Assembly: GCA_938001965.1 (NCBI GenBank)
Contig: CALLBC010000114.1
Location: forward strand, 1-39,819
Length of the DNA stretch: 39,819 nucleotides
From: an uncultured Bdellovibrionales bacterium
GTDB lineage: Bacteria; Bdellovibrionota; Bdellovibrionia; Bdellovibrionales; UBA1609
Direction: 5' to 3'
Below are positions 16,714 to 24,896 of this stretch, one piece after another. The translations under genes and the position numbers were made by a program. How positions within the stretch are numbered: the stretch's first letter is position 1; every line of letters starts with the position of its first letter. Under the pieces are notes generated by a model. The model ran no database searches and was not told the origin of the DNA. It saw nothing but the letters and a program-made list of their open reading frames with translations.

Positions 16714-18066
16714 ATGTCTGAATTAGCTTTGTATTCATTAATTATTTTATTAATAGGCACCACAGTATACCTAGCTAAGCAACTTTTAATAAAAAGAAAG
16801 AAACTCAAAAAATACTCAGCCATTATTGATATTGAAAAAGAAAAGGAAACTCAGCTTAACCAAGTTATTAAATTAAAAAGCTCTTACGAAGAACTAGCTA
16901 AACGACATCTCATTTTAAAATCTGAAGTTAAAGACCTTGATGATGAATATCTAATATTAGAATATGGGCTATATAAGCCCAGATATGACTTTAATAATTC
17001 AGCCAAATATAAGGCTCGCTTAACTGAAATACGAAAAAAACAGAAGGCCATGATCAAAGATAATACAGCTATGCATTGTGCAACTAATTGGTCTGTTGGC
17101 GACAGTGTTAAGGCTGGAGAGGCCATGACAAAAAAAATACACAAACTGGCACTTACAGCCTTTAATGTCGAATGTGATAACCTTATAATGAAAGTAAAAT
17201 ATAATAACATTTATATCATAGAAGAACGAATTGAAAAGCTAGCTTCAAGAATAGAGAAATACCTCTCAAAATGGGGTTCTCATATAGTTGCTAGTTTTAT
17301 ACAACTTAAAGAGGAAGAGCTTTACTTAGTTCACGAGTACAAAGAAAAAGTTCAGGAAGAAAAAGAAGAACAAAAAGAAATTAGAGAACAAATGAGAGAA
17401 GAAGAGTTAGCAAAAAGAGAATTTGATCAAGCACAGAAAGAAGCTGAAAAAGAGGAGAGATATTACAAGAAGGCCCTAGATGAAGTTCATAAAGAATTTA
17501 AACTAGCAGATGATGATGAAAAGAAAGAACTCGAGGAACAAATTAAAAAACTTGAAGCCGAATTAAAAAAAGCTCAAGAACATAAAGTCCGAGCACTATC
17601 GATGGCACAGCAAACGAAAAGAGGTAATGTTTATATTATCTCAAACATAGGCTCCTTTGGTGAAAACGTATATAAGATAGGTATGACGAGAAGACTTGAC
17701 CCTATGGATAGAGTAAAGGAGCTTGGTGATGCCTCTGTACCCTTCACATTCGATGTCCATGCAATGATATACTCTCAAAATGCCCCTGAATTAGAAAAAG
17801 ATCTACACCGACAATTCAGTGCAAATAGAAAAAACAGAGTAAACAAAAGAAAAGAGTTCTTTAATGTAAGCTTTGAGGAAATAGAAAGTTACTGTAATGA
17901 AAAAAATCTTGATATTGAATTTACAAAAAAGGCAGTCGCAAAAGAGTTTTGGGAAACCAAAGCCATTTTAGCCAAAGAAAATAAAGTTCAAGATATAAAT
18001 TTATCAAACAAGCATGACACTACTGATGTTGAACTTCTTTTAAATGAAATTAACAAAGCTGCATAG
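16714..18066 (+). CDS. Membrane-anchored DUF4041/GIY-YIG nuclease (SNIPE-like anti-phage protein)
   Basis: A 450-residue protein with one N-terminal membrane segment (residues 3-24, LALYSLIILLIGTTVYLAK). A region resembling DUF4041 follows (about 55-230), containing the typical LEYGLYKPRYDF and RLTEIRKKQKAMI. Next comes a charged coiled coil (about 205-305), then a T5orf172/Mug113-type GIY-YIG nuclease domain (about 315-415) with GNVYIISN, VYKIGMTRRLDPMDRVKEL, LEKDLHRQF and RKEFFNV. This architecture matches SNIPE, a membrane-bound nuclease reported to cut phage DNA during injection. I chose ATG 16714 because AGGA lies eight bases upstream; the frame is also open from TTG 16699. No partner gene is needed or seen. 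Confidence 0.8.
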   Translation: MSELALYSLIILLIGTTVYLAKQLLIKRKKLKKYSAIIDIEKEKETQLNQVIKLKSSYEELAKRHLILKSEVKDLDDEYLILEYGLYKPRYDFNNSAKYKARLTEIRKKQKAMIKDNTAMHCATNWSVGDSVKAGEAMTKKIHKLALTAFNVECDNLIMKVKYNNIYIIEERIEKLASRIEKYLSKWGSHIVASFIQLKEEELYLVHEYKEKVQEEKEEQKEIREQMREEELAKREFDQAQKEAEKEERYYKKALDEVHKEFKLADDDEKKELEEQIKKLEAELKKAQEHKVRALSMAQQTKRGNVYIISNIGSFGENVYKIGMTRRLDPMDRVKELGDASVPFTFDVHAMIYSQNAPELEKDLHRQFSANRKNRVNKRKEFFNVSFEEIESYCNEKNLDIEFTKKAVAKEFWETKAILAKENKVQDINLSNKHDTTDVELLLNEINKAA

Positions 18067-18174
18067 CTTAATAAAACCCCGTTTAATGACTCCAAAAAAC
18101 GGCTAGAAAGTTAAACGATTGAATAAAAATATAGTGAAATCCATTAGCTTTAAAAGTTGACCCGAGTTTTAGTC

Positions 18175-18209
18175 TTTTTAAGGTCTAGTACAGTTAATGC
18201 AACAGATCC
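18175..18209 (-). repeat. Solo IS6-family end (remnant)
   Basis: These 35 bases are an exact reverse-complement copy of the left end of the IS at 21996. They include the 18-bp terminal repeat GGATCTGTTGCATTAACT read leftwards. Similarity fades within about ten bases further left, so only the tip of an element remains, in the opposite orientation. It marks the left border of the segment carrying the AbiE genes. Confidence 0.8.
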
Positions 18210-18418
18210 ATTATTTTACAGTAGATGACGCATACAAGATTCAAAAATGTTATCTAGAAGGACTAGAAACTGCTAGAGACAAGACAACATTAGGGACTGA
18301 TTTAGTTACACACAGAAACAAGCTCTATGAGTTGTTAAATATAGTCGGCTCATATTGCCCAATGAGTAATATAAAATTTCAGGATGACAAATTTATTAAA
18401 GACTACATGACAATATGA
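18197..18418 (+). pseudogene. ORF fragment fused to an IS end
   Basis: A 73-codon frame whose only start codon lies inside the IS remnant, so its first four residues (MQQI) are encoded by the IS tip. The rest (HYFTVDDAYKIQKCYLEGLE and on) reads like a normal soluble protein of unknown family. The likeliest reading is a gene that lost its 5' end when the IS inserted. No clear ribosome binding site precedes the ATG. It could still be expressed from a promoter created by the IS. Confidence 0.4.
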
Positions 18419-18682
18419 GACATCAAGAATTGAAACAGGCGCCTAGAATTCATCTAAATATCTATTTATTCTAATCTTAATAACACCATTATTTTTAATA
18501 CTTATAAACAAAGCTTATTCTGATTGCGTGCCTCAAGATACTTAATAAGTTGAAATAGATGTTGTATTTAAATAAACAGTCACCATGACAATTTTCTAGT
18601 CATAAGTCTTGTGGAGCAAATAAATATTATTTGATATAGTCATGCAATATTAACTATTATAAGAAATAAAAATGAGGTCTAT
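18419..18682. other. Non-coding gap before the lipoprotein gene
   Basis: 264 AT-rich bases. I see no gene, RNA or strong hairpin. The last 25 bases hold the probable ribosome binding site (GAGG) of the lipoprotein gene at 18683. Confidence 0.4.
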
Positions 18683-19192
18683 ATGCAAACTTTTTTCCTG
18701 GTACTATCACTTATTTTGGCAGCTGGATGCGTTTCCACACCAACCGCAACAAACATAGGAAATGGATTCAATATAATACAACAAAAAAGCTCTAAAATGG
18801 AAGATGGGCACGGAGCCACCAGAATTGAGTATAAACCTTATGAGTTAGTCATTGAACAATTTAAGCAGAGAGAGAAGTTAAAAATGACTCCTGAAGGTAA
18901 AATTACTGAAAAAATAAAAAGTATCGGTAAAGGTGGTTATGTTCTGGTACATATTGATAGACTCACAATTGGTGCTGCAAATACTAAAATTTTTAATTAT
19001 GTAGTAAGTAAAGACTCTAAAGTTCTTCAGAGGATAAAAGGAAAGCACAGACTACCTAGACCTCCAAAAAATCGTCGCGGATTCTGGACTAATATTGATG
19101 TTATTGAAATAAAAAATTCCATTGGAAACGATTTTAATTTCTATGTTATAGACCCTGTTTATGGAAGAGAGGAGTTTAGAGTTAGTAAGTAA
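18683..19192 (+). CDS. Hypothetical lipoprotein
   Basis: A 169-residue protein with a lipoprotein signal peptide: MQTFFLVLSLILAAGC, with lipobox LAAGC and the lipidated cysteine at residue 16. The mature part has no familiar domain. It is basic in the middle (KGKHRLPRPPKNRRG) and beta-rich elsewhere. It lies inside the IS-flanked segment upstream of AbiE and appears to be a single-gene unit with its own ribosome binding site. A surface or entry-exclusion role is possible for a plasmid lipoprotein, but that is speculation. Confidence 0.65.
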   Translation: MQTFFLVLSLILAAGCVSTPTATNIGNGFNIIQQKSSKMEDGHGATRIEYKPYELVIEQFKQREKLKMTPEGKITEKIKSIGKGGYVLVHIDRLTIGAANTKIFNYVVSKDSKVLQRIKGKHRLPRPPKNRRGFWTNIDVIEIKNSIGNDFNFYVIDPVYGREEFRVSK

Positions 19193-19473
19193 ATTTATTT
19201 TATATTTCCAATTCTATAAACAAATGAAAATCATTAAATAATATCAAATAGATGTAGTCTTTCAGATAGATACGACTATATGATAAGTTATGTTATGTTA
19301 TGTTACAATGCTGGAGTTATAATTTAAGAACTGTGGTTTGCCAGCGAAAACGTCTCGCTTAAGTGACAGCGATTATGTCCCGGCTGAAATCATTAAGGAA
19401 ATCAATTTTGAATTTAATTCTTAGTCTTTTACATACTAAACATAAGCTTGAGATCTCTTCTAAATTAATATCT
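19193..19473. other. Non-coding gap with a GC-richer decayed coding patch
   Basis: 281 bases without a convincing gene. Around 19300 there is a short tandem repeat of GTTAT. From 19323 to 19424 a 33-codon frame without a proper start is open and is richer in G and C than the surroundings; its end reads DSDYVPAEIIKEINFEFNS. It looks like the tail of a foreign gene that has decayed. The parent family is not recognised. Confidence 0.35.
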
Positions 19474-19942
19474 TTATCTGGCTAGCAAGTATGAAACCAA
19501 CTTCCATGCCCCAAGTCCAAAAAATATATATCTCAAAGAAGAAAGTATATTATAGGGCCAGTTTATCCATCTTGGTAATGAAAATGATTCTAATTTCTCC
19601 TTACTAGACTCAATATTCCTATGATAAAACATCCAAATATAACTAGGTATTAAATACGTTAAAAGGTCAATCAAGATTGTTAAAAAAAAGAAAAACAATA
19701 TATCTTCCTCTATAGTTATCAAGTTTTTACCTTTCATTGCCCAGATAACCGCGATTGCAGAGTATGAAGCATTTCTTGTTAACTGACCTGATATTTTACT
19801 ATAGTCTTGGTAAGCTTGTAATACTTCACCCACAGTCGTTGTATTAGCTTTATTACTTCCTGCCACGTTTCTTCCTACCACCTGTTGAGCCAGTTCCTGA
19901 TTTCTTCTTAGCCTTCTTCTTTGATACTTTCTTTTTCGCCAC
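19474..19942 (-). CDS. Small membrane protein, possibly frameshifted near its start
   Basis: The 135-residue frame 19474-19881 encodes a protein with two hydrophobic segments (ILFFFFLTILIDLLTYLIPS and YIFFGLGAWKLVSYLL) and a soluble N-terminus. Its apparent GTG start has no ribosome binding site. A good start, GTG 19942 after GGGGG, opens a lysine-rich peptide (VAKKKVSKKKAKKKSGTGS) that stops after 29 residues in the neighbouring frame and overlaps the longer frame. A one-base shift would join the two into a protein with a basic tail. This may be a sequencing error, a real mutation or programmed frameshifting. The family is unknown. Confidence 0.5.
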
Positions 19943-20015
19943 TTAATTACCCCCTACATAATCGTAATAACCCTTAAAATAGTTATCGTCTAAACCACCC
20001 TTGTTGATTAATAAA

Positions 20016-20046
20016 ATTGTAGAGATTGTAGAGATTGTAGAGATTG
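20016..20046. repeat. 9-bp direct repeats
   Basis: TAGAGATTG occurs three times in tandem (20020-20046) with a partial fourth copy at the left. It lies in the 300-base control region between the membrane-protein gene and abiEi. The role is unknown: possible regulator-binding sites or simple slippage. Confidence 0.6.
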
Positions 20047-20093
20047 TTACTTTCGGTTAAGTCTGCACATCAAAACTTTAGTATACAGTAAAA

Positions 20094-20119
20094 GCATATA
20101 TGTATATATACATATATGC
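20094..20119. promoter_or_regulatory. AbiE operator-like palindrome, distal copy
   Basis: A perfect 26-bp palindrome centred on ATATGTATATATACATAT. The same 18-bp core recurs at 20221-20246, with the two centres 127 bases apart. AbiEi antitoxins repress their own promoters by binding inverted repeats, so this is a probable operator. Confidence 0.55.
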
Positions 20120-20220
20120 TATCACAGTTATCAAAATAAATCTATAAGTAATTGATATAATTTAGAATAATACGGGTGTAAATTAATACTTATTCTTGTT
20201 GCTTTTTTTTGAAAACATGT

Positions 20221-20246
20221 TACCATATGTATATATACATATGGTA
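20221..20246. promoter_or_regulatory. AbiE operator-like palindrome, proximal copy
   Basis: A perfect 26-bp palindrome (arms TACCATATGTATA) with the same 18-bp core as the distal copy. It ends 11 bases before ATG 20258, so a bound repressor would block the promoter and start region of abiEi. Confidence 0.6.
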
Positions 20247-20257
20247 GATGGGTGAAT

Positions 20258-21139
20258 ATGAGAAAAAATACTACTCAAGAGATTAAATCTCGAATCAAGA
20301 CAGAACTGCCCGCTGTTTTTACCTATAAAAAAATAATGCAATTCATAAATAAGCTACAAGTGGACCTAGGTTTTAGTGACTCAATAAAATCAAACCTTAA
20401 TCGACATATATTTAAAGTTGAAGCTAAATGGTCATTAGCTCCTGAACTAGACTTTAGGTCGCTGAACAAAGAACCAAGTATACTAGAGCTGCTAGAAGGA
20501 GTATGCAATAGTGGAGCAAAGTATTACTTATCTCATCAGTCAGCATTGTACTTTAATGAATTAATTGAGCAGCGCCCATTAAATTATTATATATCGAGAG
20601 AATCAAAAGACAGAAAAAAAGGAGAAAAAGATACTTATAATCCTCGCCTTATAAAACAGTCCTTTATGAAGTCTCATCGAGTAACCTCAAAGTATTTTTC
20701 TTATGAGGGTTATAAGTCTTATATACTTGAAAAACAGGATTTAAAAAATACAGGAGTCATAGAAAAAAGAGTTAAAGACCAGGATAAATATATTTCAATA
20801 AGAATGACAGACGTTGAGCGTACTCTTCTCGATGCTGTTATAGCTCCGCAGTACTCAGGGGGTATATTAACAACCATCAATTGCTTTGAAAAAGCTGAAA
20901 TTAATTTAAAATACTTATTCCAATTATACAGTATCTACAGTCCTTTTTATCCTTACTGGCAAGCCTTGGGTTTAATTCTGGAAAAGTTAAAAGGTAGTGA
21001 GGTTGGTTATATCTGGGATTCATTTTTTAGCGATCAAAAAAAAGAGTTTTATTTAGACAGAAAGTTTAGATCATCTTGGCTCTATTCAGACAAGTGGCAA
21101 ATTCATTACCCAAAAGGAGTTTTTAGAGATGGATATTAA
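20258..21139 (+). CDS. abiEi: AbiEi-family antitoxin
   Basis: About 293 residues. The antitoxin of a type IV toxin-antitoxin/abortive-infection pair of the AbiE kind acts mainly as a DNA-binding repressor and opposes the nucleotidyltransferase toxin. The N-terminus (VFTYKKIMQFINKL, LNRHIFKVEAKWSLAPELDF) looks like the winged-helix part. The middle has the family segment YYLSHQSALYFNEL and later MTDVERTLLDAVIAPQYSGG, which is typical of AbiEi C-terminal domains. I took ATG 20258; GTG 20252 in the same frame is possible. Two palindromes upstream support autorepression. The gene overlaps abiEii by 11 bases. Confidence 0.8.
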   Translation: MRKNTTQEIKSRIKTELPAVFTYKKIMQFINKLQVDLGFSDSIKSNLNRHIFKVEAKWSLAPELDFRSLNKEPSILELLEGVCNSGAKYYLSHQSALYFNELIEQRPLNYYISRESKDRKKGEKDTYNPRLIKQSFMKSHRVTSKYFSYEGYKSYILEKQDLKNTGVIEKRVKDQDKYISIRMTDVERTLLDAVIAPQYSGGILTTINCFEKAEINLKYLFQLYSIYSPFYPYWQALGLILEKLKGSEVGYIWDSFFSDQKKEFYLDRKFRSSWLYSDKWQIHYPKGVFRDGY

Positions 21140-21992
21140 TGAAGTCATTGAAACTGCTTTAATAGCTATTTATAAAGATGATGTACTTAATGAGACGTTA
21201 TATTTAAAAGGAGGACAAGCATTGCGTTTTAGTGAAAACCTCACAGATAGATTTTCTAAAGATATTGATTTCTCTATTCGAGGAAAACTAATAAATGGAG
21301 ACCCTTTCTTTAAAAACTTAAAGCGTGCTCTGTATAAGGAATTTATTAGTAAAGGGTTTTATTTATTTGATTTTAAGCCAATAAAGAAGCCAAAAATTAA
21401 AAAGGTTGGAACCCCAGACTTTTGGGGAGGTTGGAGAATAGAGTTTAAAATTATTAATTCAAATAAAAAAGTATTACCCACAGAGGAAATGAGAAGGCAG
21501 GCTTTGATGCCTTTAGGATCAAATTCAACAGCTATTCCAATAGATGTTAGTGAGTATGAATATTGTCAGTCTATTGAAAAGGTAAAAATTAAGTCTGTTG
21601 AAGTGCAATCATACTCTAGGCTCTTAATAGTTTTGGAGAAACTGCGAGCAATATGTCAGCAGCATCCAGATTATAAGCTTGTTAGTTCTACGCCGAAAGA
21701 TAGGTCTCGTGATTATTACGATATCGAAAGATTACTATTAAAAGCTATATCAGAAAATACAATGGATATCTTTATTGATGAGGCTCGTAAGCATATAAGT
21801 GGTGTCTTTAATGCAAAAGAGGTGCCTTTAGTGTTACTTGGTAAAATATTTGAAAAAAATTTTATGGACATTCAAGAACTAGGATGGAAAGGTTTAAGAT
21901 CTACAGTATCAGTTAAAGTACAGGACTTTGAGTATTATAACGAAACACTTAAAAGTTTTATTCAGGAACTTAACTTAGATCTTACTGTATAA
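21129..21992 (+). CDS. abiEii: AbiEii/AbiGii-family nucleotidyltransferase toxin
   Basis: A 287-residue nucleotidyltransferase toxin. The fold's signature is complete: LKGGQALRF (the GG motif) near residues 27-35, then the catalytic RFSKDIDFS near 41-49, and later PIDVSEYEY. Family toxins add nucleotides to tRNA or otherwise stop growth, and they abort phage infection. It has the ribosome binding site AAGGAG inside the end of abiEi, so the two are translationally coupled. The IS begins only three bases after its stop codon, so the downstream context has been cut away. Confidence 0.85.
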   Translation: MDINEVIETALIAIYKDDVLNETLYLKGGQALRFSENLTDRFSKDIDFSIRGKLINGDPFFKNLKRALYKEFISKGFYLFDFKPIKKPKIKKVGTPDFWGGWRIEFKIINSNKKVLPTEEMRRQALMPLGSNSTAIPIDVSEYEYCQSIEKVKIKSVEVQSYSRLLIVLEKLRAICQQHPDYKLVSSTPKDRSRDYYDIERLLLKAISENTMDIFIDEARKHISGVFNAKEVPLVLLGKIFEKNFMDIQELGWKGLRSTVSVKVQDFEYYNETLKSFIQELNLDLTV

Positions 21993-21995
21993 ACT

Positions 21996-22868
21996 GGATC
22001 TGTTGCATTAACTGTACTAGACCTTAAAAACTAACCTATTGTCTCCCGATTTATGTCTCAATATTAAGAGCTTAGTTGCTCTTTCTTGCCCAAATACTTA
22101 ATCTAAAACACCTTTTACAAAAAGATAATTAATGACAATTAAACGAATGCGATTCTCTCAATTCATCATCTGGCGGTCGCTATTTTATTATTTTAGATTT
22201 TCTTTAAGTCTGAGAGAGGTCGCTGAAATGATGAAAGACCGTCGTATAGATATTCACCATACTACTATATAGATGGGTAATTAAGTTTGCACCCATATTA
22301 GAAAAGAGGTTTCGCAAACATAAGCAGCCTGTGAATGGTTCTTGGCGCATGGATGAGACTTATATTAAAGTGAAGGGTAAGTGTAAATATTTATACAGAG
22401 CCGTTGATAAAAATGGCGACACAATTGATTTTTTACTTAGAGCTAAGCGTGACCATAAAGCCGCCCTTTCCTTTTTCAAAAAGGCTATCAAGGCCAGCGG
22501 AAACCCTAAAACTGTAGTTATTGATGGCAGCAAAAGCAATAAAGGTGTTTTACAAAAAATAAATAAAACTCGGGCTAACCCAATAAATATAATTAAAGAA
22601 AAATTTTTAAATAATTTAGTAGAACAAGATCATCGAAAAATAAAAAGGAAGATGAAAATATCCTTAAATTTTAAATCAATGAATGAAGTCAGCCAAGGCT
22701 ATAATAAGTGGGGTTGAAGTTTTACATATGATTTACAAAAAACAGTCCGGTTTTATGAGATTATTCAGCAAAAGTTCTTATGAAGATTACTGGAATCTAG
22801 CTCTATACTAACTTTAAAGCATAAAATAATATCCTGATTTAGTCGTGGCTAGTTAATGCAACAGATCC
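21996..22868 (+). mobile_element. IS6-family insertion sequence (inactive)
   Basis: An 873-bp element with perfect 18-bp terminal inverted repeats, GGATCTGTTGCATTAACT at 21996-22013 and its complement at 22851-22868. Both the ends (compare the GGCxCTGTTGCA start of IS26-like elements) and the transposase place it in the IS6 family. The eight bases on either side (TATAAACT and ATTATCTT) do not match, so there is no target duplication around this copy. The eight bases beyond the solo end at 18209 (ATTATTTT) differ from the right flank by one base, which hints at past rearrangement between the two. Confidence 0.88.
22132..22811 (+). pseudogene. IS6-family transposase, two frameshifts
   Basis: The N-terminal frame starts at ATG 22132 (MTIKRMRFSQFIIWRSLFYY) and runs to HHTTI near 22271, where one base is missing and a stop follows. 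The frame resumes as RWVIKFAPILEKRF and continues through the DDE parts (RMDETYIKVKGK, VIDGSKSN, VEQDHRKIKR). A second shift near 22680 moves the end into another frame (KSAKAIISGVEVLHMIYKK). All the catalytic segments are still recognisable, so inactivation is recent. Frameshifts due to sequencing error cannot be excluded. Confidence 0.85.
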
Positions 22869-22885
22869 ATTATCTTTACTAACCT

Positions 22886-23764
22886 CTATATATCTATTGC
22901 ATTACAACTACTTACGCCAATACCAACCTTAGCGTACTTAGTCGTTGTTGATATAGACTCATGCCCGAGTGTTTCCTGAATAACTCTAAGGTCTGCGCCG
23001 TTTTCTAAAGCAATAGTTGCATGAGTATGCCTCAGCCAGTGCGGAGAAACATTGTCGTTGATTCCTGCTCTTATAGCGGCCTCTCTAACTAACTTAAATA
23101 TGGTTACCGTCGATATTTTCTTACCATAACGAGAAGTAAATATTGGGTCACTCGGCTTACCACTATTTAGCTCAATGTAGGACAAAAGTTCTAAATGTAA
23201 TCTTTCTCCAATAGTAATTGTGCGAACCTTGTTACCCTTGCCTAAAACTATCAACAAGAAACCAGAGTCTCTTTTTTTAAGACTAGAGACTTTTAAGTTA
23301 GAAAGCTCTGAAACTCTAACCCCAGTTTTAATGAATGTTTTTAGTATTAATTTATTTCTAGTAGATGGCTCAAGTTCAATCATTCTCTTTACAACATCTA
23401 ATGAAAGAACTTTATACGTTGTATTGTCCTGTACTGAAATTTTATCTAAAGACTCCGTTGGATTTTTATTTAGCACCCCAACTTTTACTAGATATCTACA
23501 TAAAGAGGATATTGAGGCTCTATGGCGAACAAGAGTAGCGTTTCTTGCGCCACCTTCTTTTAGGCTCATTAAATATTTTGAAACTGAAAAAATCGTTATC
23601 TCATCAACTGACTGAATAGACTCACTTTCAAAAAAACTTAGGATATCTTTTTTGTAAGCCCGTCTTGTGTTGTTAGTCTTCTGAAAAAGCCAGGAGTTGA
23701 TATGGCTCATTTCCTGAATCACATCTTCAGTCTCTTTTAACTTACTAGTTTTTACTAATTCCAA
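22886..23764 (-). CDS. Tyrosine recombinase (XerC/XerD-like)
   Basis: A 292-residue site-specific recombinase. The N-terminal core-binding domain covers residues 1-100. The catalytic domain carries the conserved residues: arginine in KTGVRVSELSNLK, lysine in VLGKGNKVRTI, HWLRH, the second histidine in LGHESISTT, and tyrosine in TTKYAKV. It starts with TTG after AAAGGGG. Its length fits XerC/D more than phage integrases, so plasmid dimer resolution is the natural role. Alternatively it served integration of the accessory region. No recognisable dif-like site is seen beside it. The IS right end lies 17 bases past its stop. Confidence 0.9.
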   Translation of the reverse strand: MELVKTSKLKETEDVIQEMSHINSWLFQKTNNTRRAYKKDILSFFESESIQSVDEITIFSVSKYLMSLKEGGARNATLVRHRASISSLCRYLVKVGVLNKNPTESLDKISVQDNTTYKVLSLDVVKRMIELEPSTRNKLILKTFIKTGVRVSELSNLKVSSLKKRDSGFLLIVLGKGNKVRTITIGERLHLELLSYIELNSGKPSDPIFTSRYGKKISTVTIFKLVREAAIRAGINDNVSPHWLRHTHATIALENGADLRVIQETLGHESISTTTKYAKVGIGVSSCNAIDI

Positions 23765-23875
23765 CTTGCCCCTTTTATATATCTCGCCCTGAATCGATAT
23801 CTTTGTTACTAGAATACTAACACTTGTTTGGTAAAAAAATAAATCCTATCTCTACTATCAGCAGTTAACTAATTT

Positions 23876-24508
23876 TTAATACAATCTTACACCATTCAAT
23901 CCTCTGGTAGATTTAATTAAAATAGGTTTCGCAACCACTCTCCTTGTATTGTCAGTGGTATAAGGAACATTAAAACAAAAATCCTCTGTACAGGCGCTAG
24001 GGTCAAAAAAGAGTTCAGGTCCAAGATTGATATCAATTGAAGGCAAATTAGGAGAAAAACACAGGTAAAAACGATATTCCTTTTCTTCTGAATATTTTTC
24101 CGCTTTTGTTAGCATTATGTCGCTAACCTGCTTATTATTTGTTGGATTATCTTCATAATTGATATCACCATGATTAAATGAAGCCTTTACATCATTTTCT
24201 GAAATAAAGTTTGTTAATAACTCTTTCATATCTTTTAAACAAAATTCTACGCCATATCCTCCATGTTTTGATGAGTTAGAAGGGCTAAGTTGGGAAACTT
24301 TTGAGGAACAAAGTATATAAATTTGTTGTGATACTTCAGATGAATAATTAATTCCCCTATGGATAGTGTTCAATTTACCTTCGTTAGGGTCATTTTTATT
24401 TTCTTCTTCACTCCAATATTGAATATAATGACCCATGCGAAATTCTCCCGATAAAAAATTATCAGCAAATTTCTTTTCTTTAAAATACTTAACTAATTTC
24501 ATTCTCAT
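23876..24508 (-). CDS. Hypothetical protein, DUF2971-like pattern
   Basis: A 210-residue soluble protein. The layout resembles DUF2971-type proteins: an opening KYFKEKKFADNFLSGEFRMG, a charged tract NKNDPNEG, a strand-helix with YILCSSK, then GGYGVEF, and a late KEYRFYL. That family is common in accessory and defence islands but has no settled biochemical role. The similarity is by pattern only and I hold it loosely. The gene lies between the recombinase and the HigBA-like pair, transcribed on the same strand as both, with no clear ribosome binding site. Confidence 0.5.
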   Translation of the reverse strand: MRMKLVKYFKEKKFADNFLSGEFRMGHYIQYWSEEENKNDPNEGKLNTIHRGINYSSEVSQQIYILCSSKVSQLSPSNSSKHGGYGVEFCLKDMKELLTNFISENDVKASFNHGDINYEDNPTNNKQVSDIMLTKAEKYSEEKEYRFYLCFSPNLPSIDINLGPELFFDPSACTEDFCFNVPYTTDNTRRVVAKPILIKSTRGLNGVRLY

Positions 24509-24573
24509 TTTACTATTTTCTATAAATAACCATTTTTTTTAATTTAATACGGAATAATATGATTAGTAAATAC

Positions 24574-24888
24574 TTATGAGGCAGATAGTTTTTTAGATTT
24601 CCTTTCAATATCCTTATGTTCTTCAGACTTTTCCCACTTTCCATTTGGAAACAATATTCTTTGTGGATGGACGCCAAGGGCTGCGGCTAAAAGTCCAGCT
24701 CTTTTAACTCCAAGGTCTACTTTATCATTTTCAATTGCAGATAAATTTGATTTAGATATACCAGTTAGCTTTCCAACTTCTTCCAGTGTAAAACCCCACC
24801 TTTTTCTATAGGCACGAACTGTCATACCCACAGTAAATTGAGTATTATCAATACTCTCTAAAAATTTTATAGCCCTTGATTTACTCAT
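24574..24888 (-). CDS. XRE-family antitoxin (HigA-like)
   Basis: About 104 residues. A central helix-turn-helix of the Xre/Cro type is clear: TVGMTVRAYRKRWGFTLEEV, then GKLTGISKSNLSAIENDKVD and RAGLLAAALGVHPQRIL. It would neutralise the toxin encoded just upstream and repress the pair's promoter. I chose ATG 24888 (AAGG upstream); the frame is also open from TTG 24900. The toxin-first gene order, with an eight-base gap, is that of HigBA systems. The basic tail after the fold is short and of unknown function. Confidence 0.82.
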   Translation of the reverse strand: MSKSRAIKFLESIDNTQFTVGMTVRAYRKRWGFTLEEVGKLTGISKSNLSAIENDKVDLGVKRAGLLAAALGVHPQRILFPNGKWEKSEEHKDIERKSKKLSAS

Positions 24889-24896
24889 TATCACCT

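Noticed and set aside
18079-18102. Terminator after the SNIPE-like gene
   Set aside because: CCGTTT/AAACGG can pair, but the loop is long and no T run follows.
22769-23876. dif-like or attachment site next to the tyrosine recombinase
   Set aside because: I looked for an 11-6-11 inverted site beside the gene and found none that I could defend.
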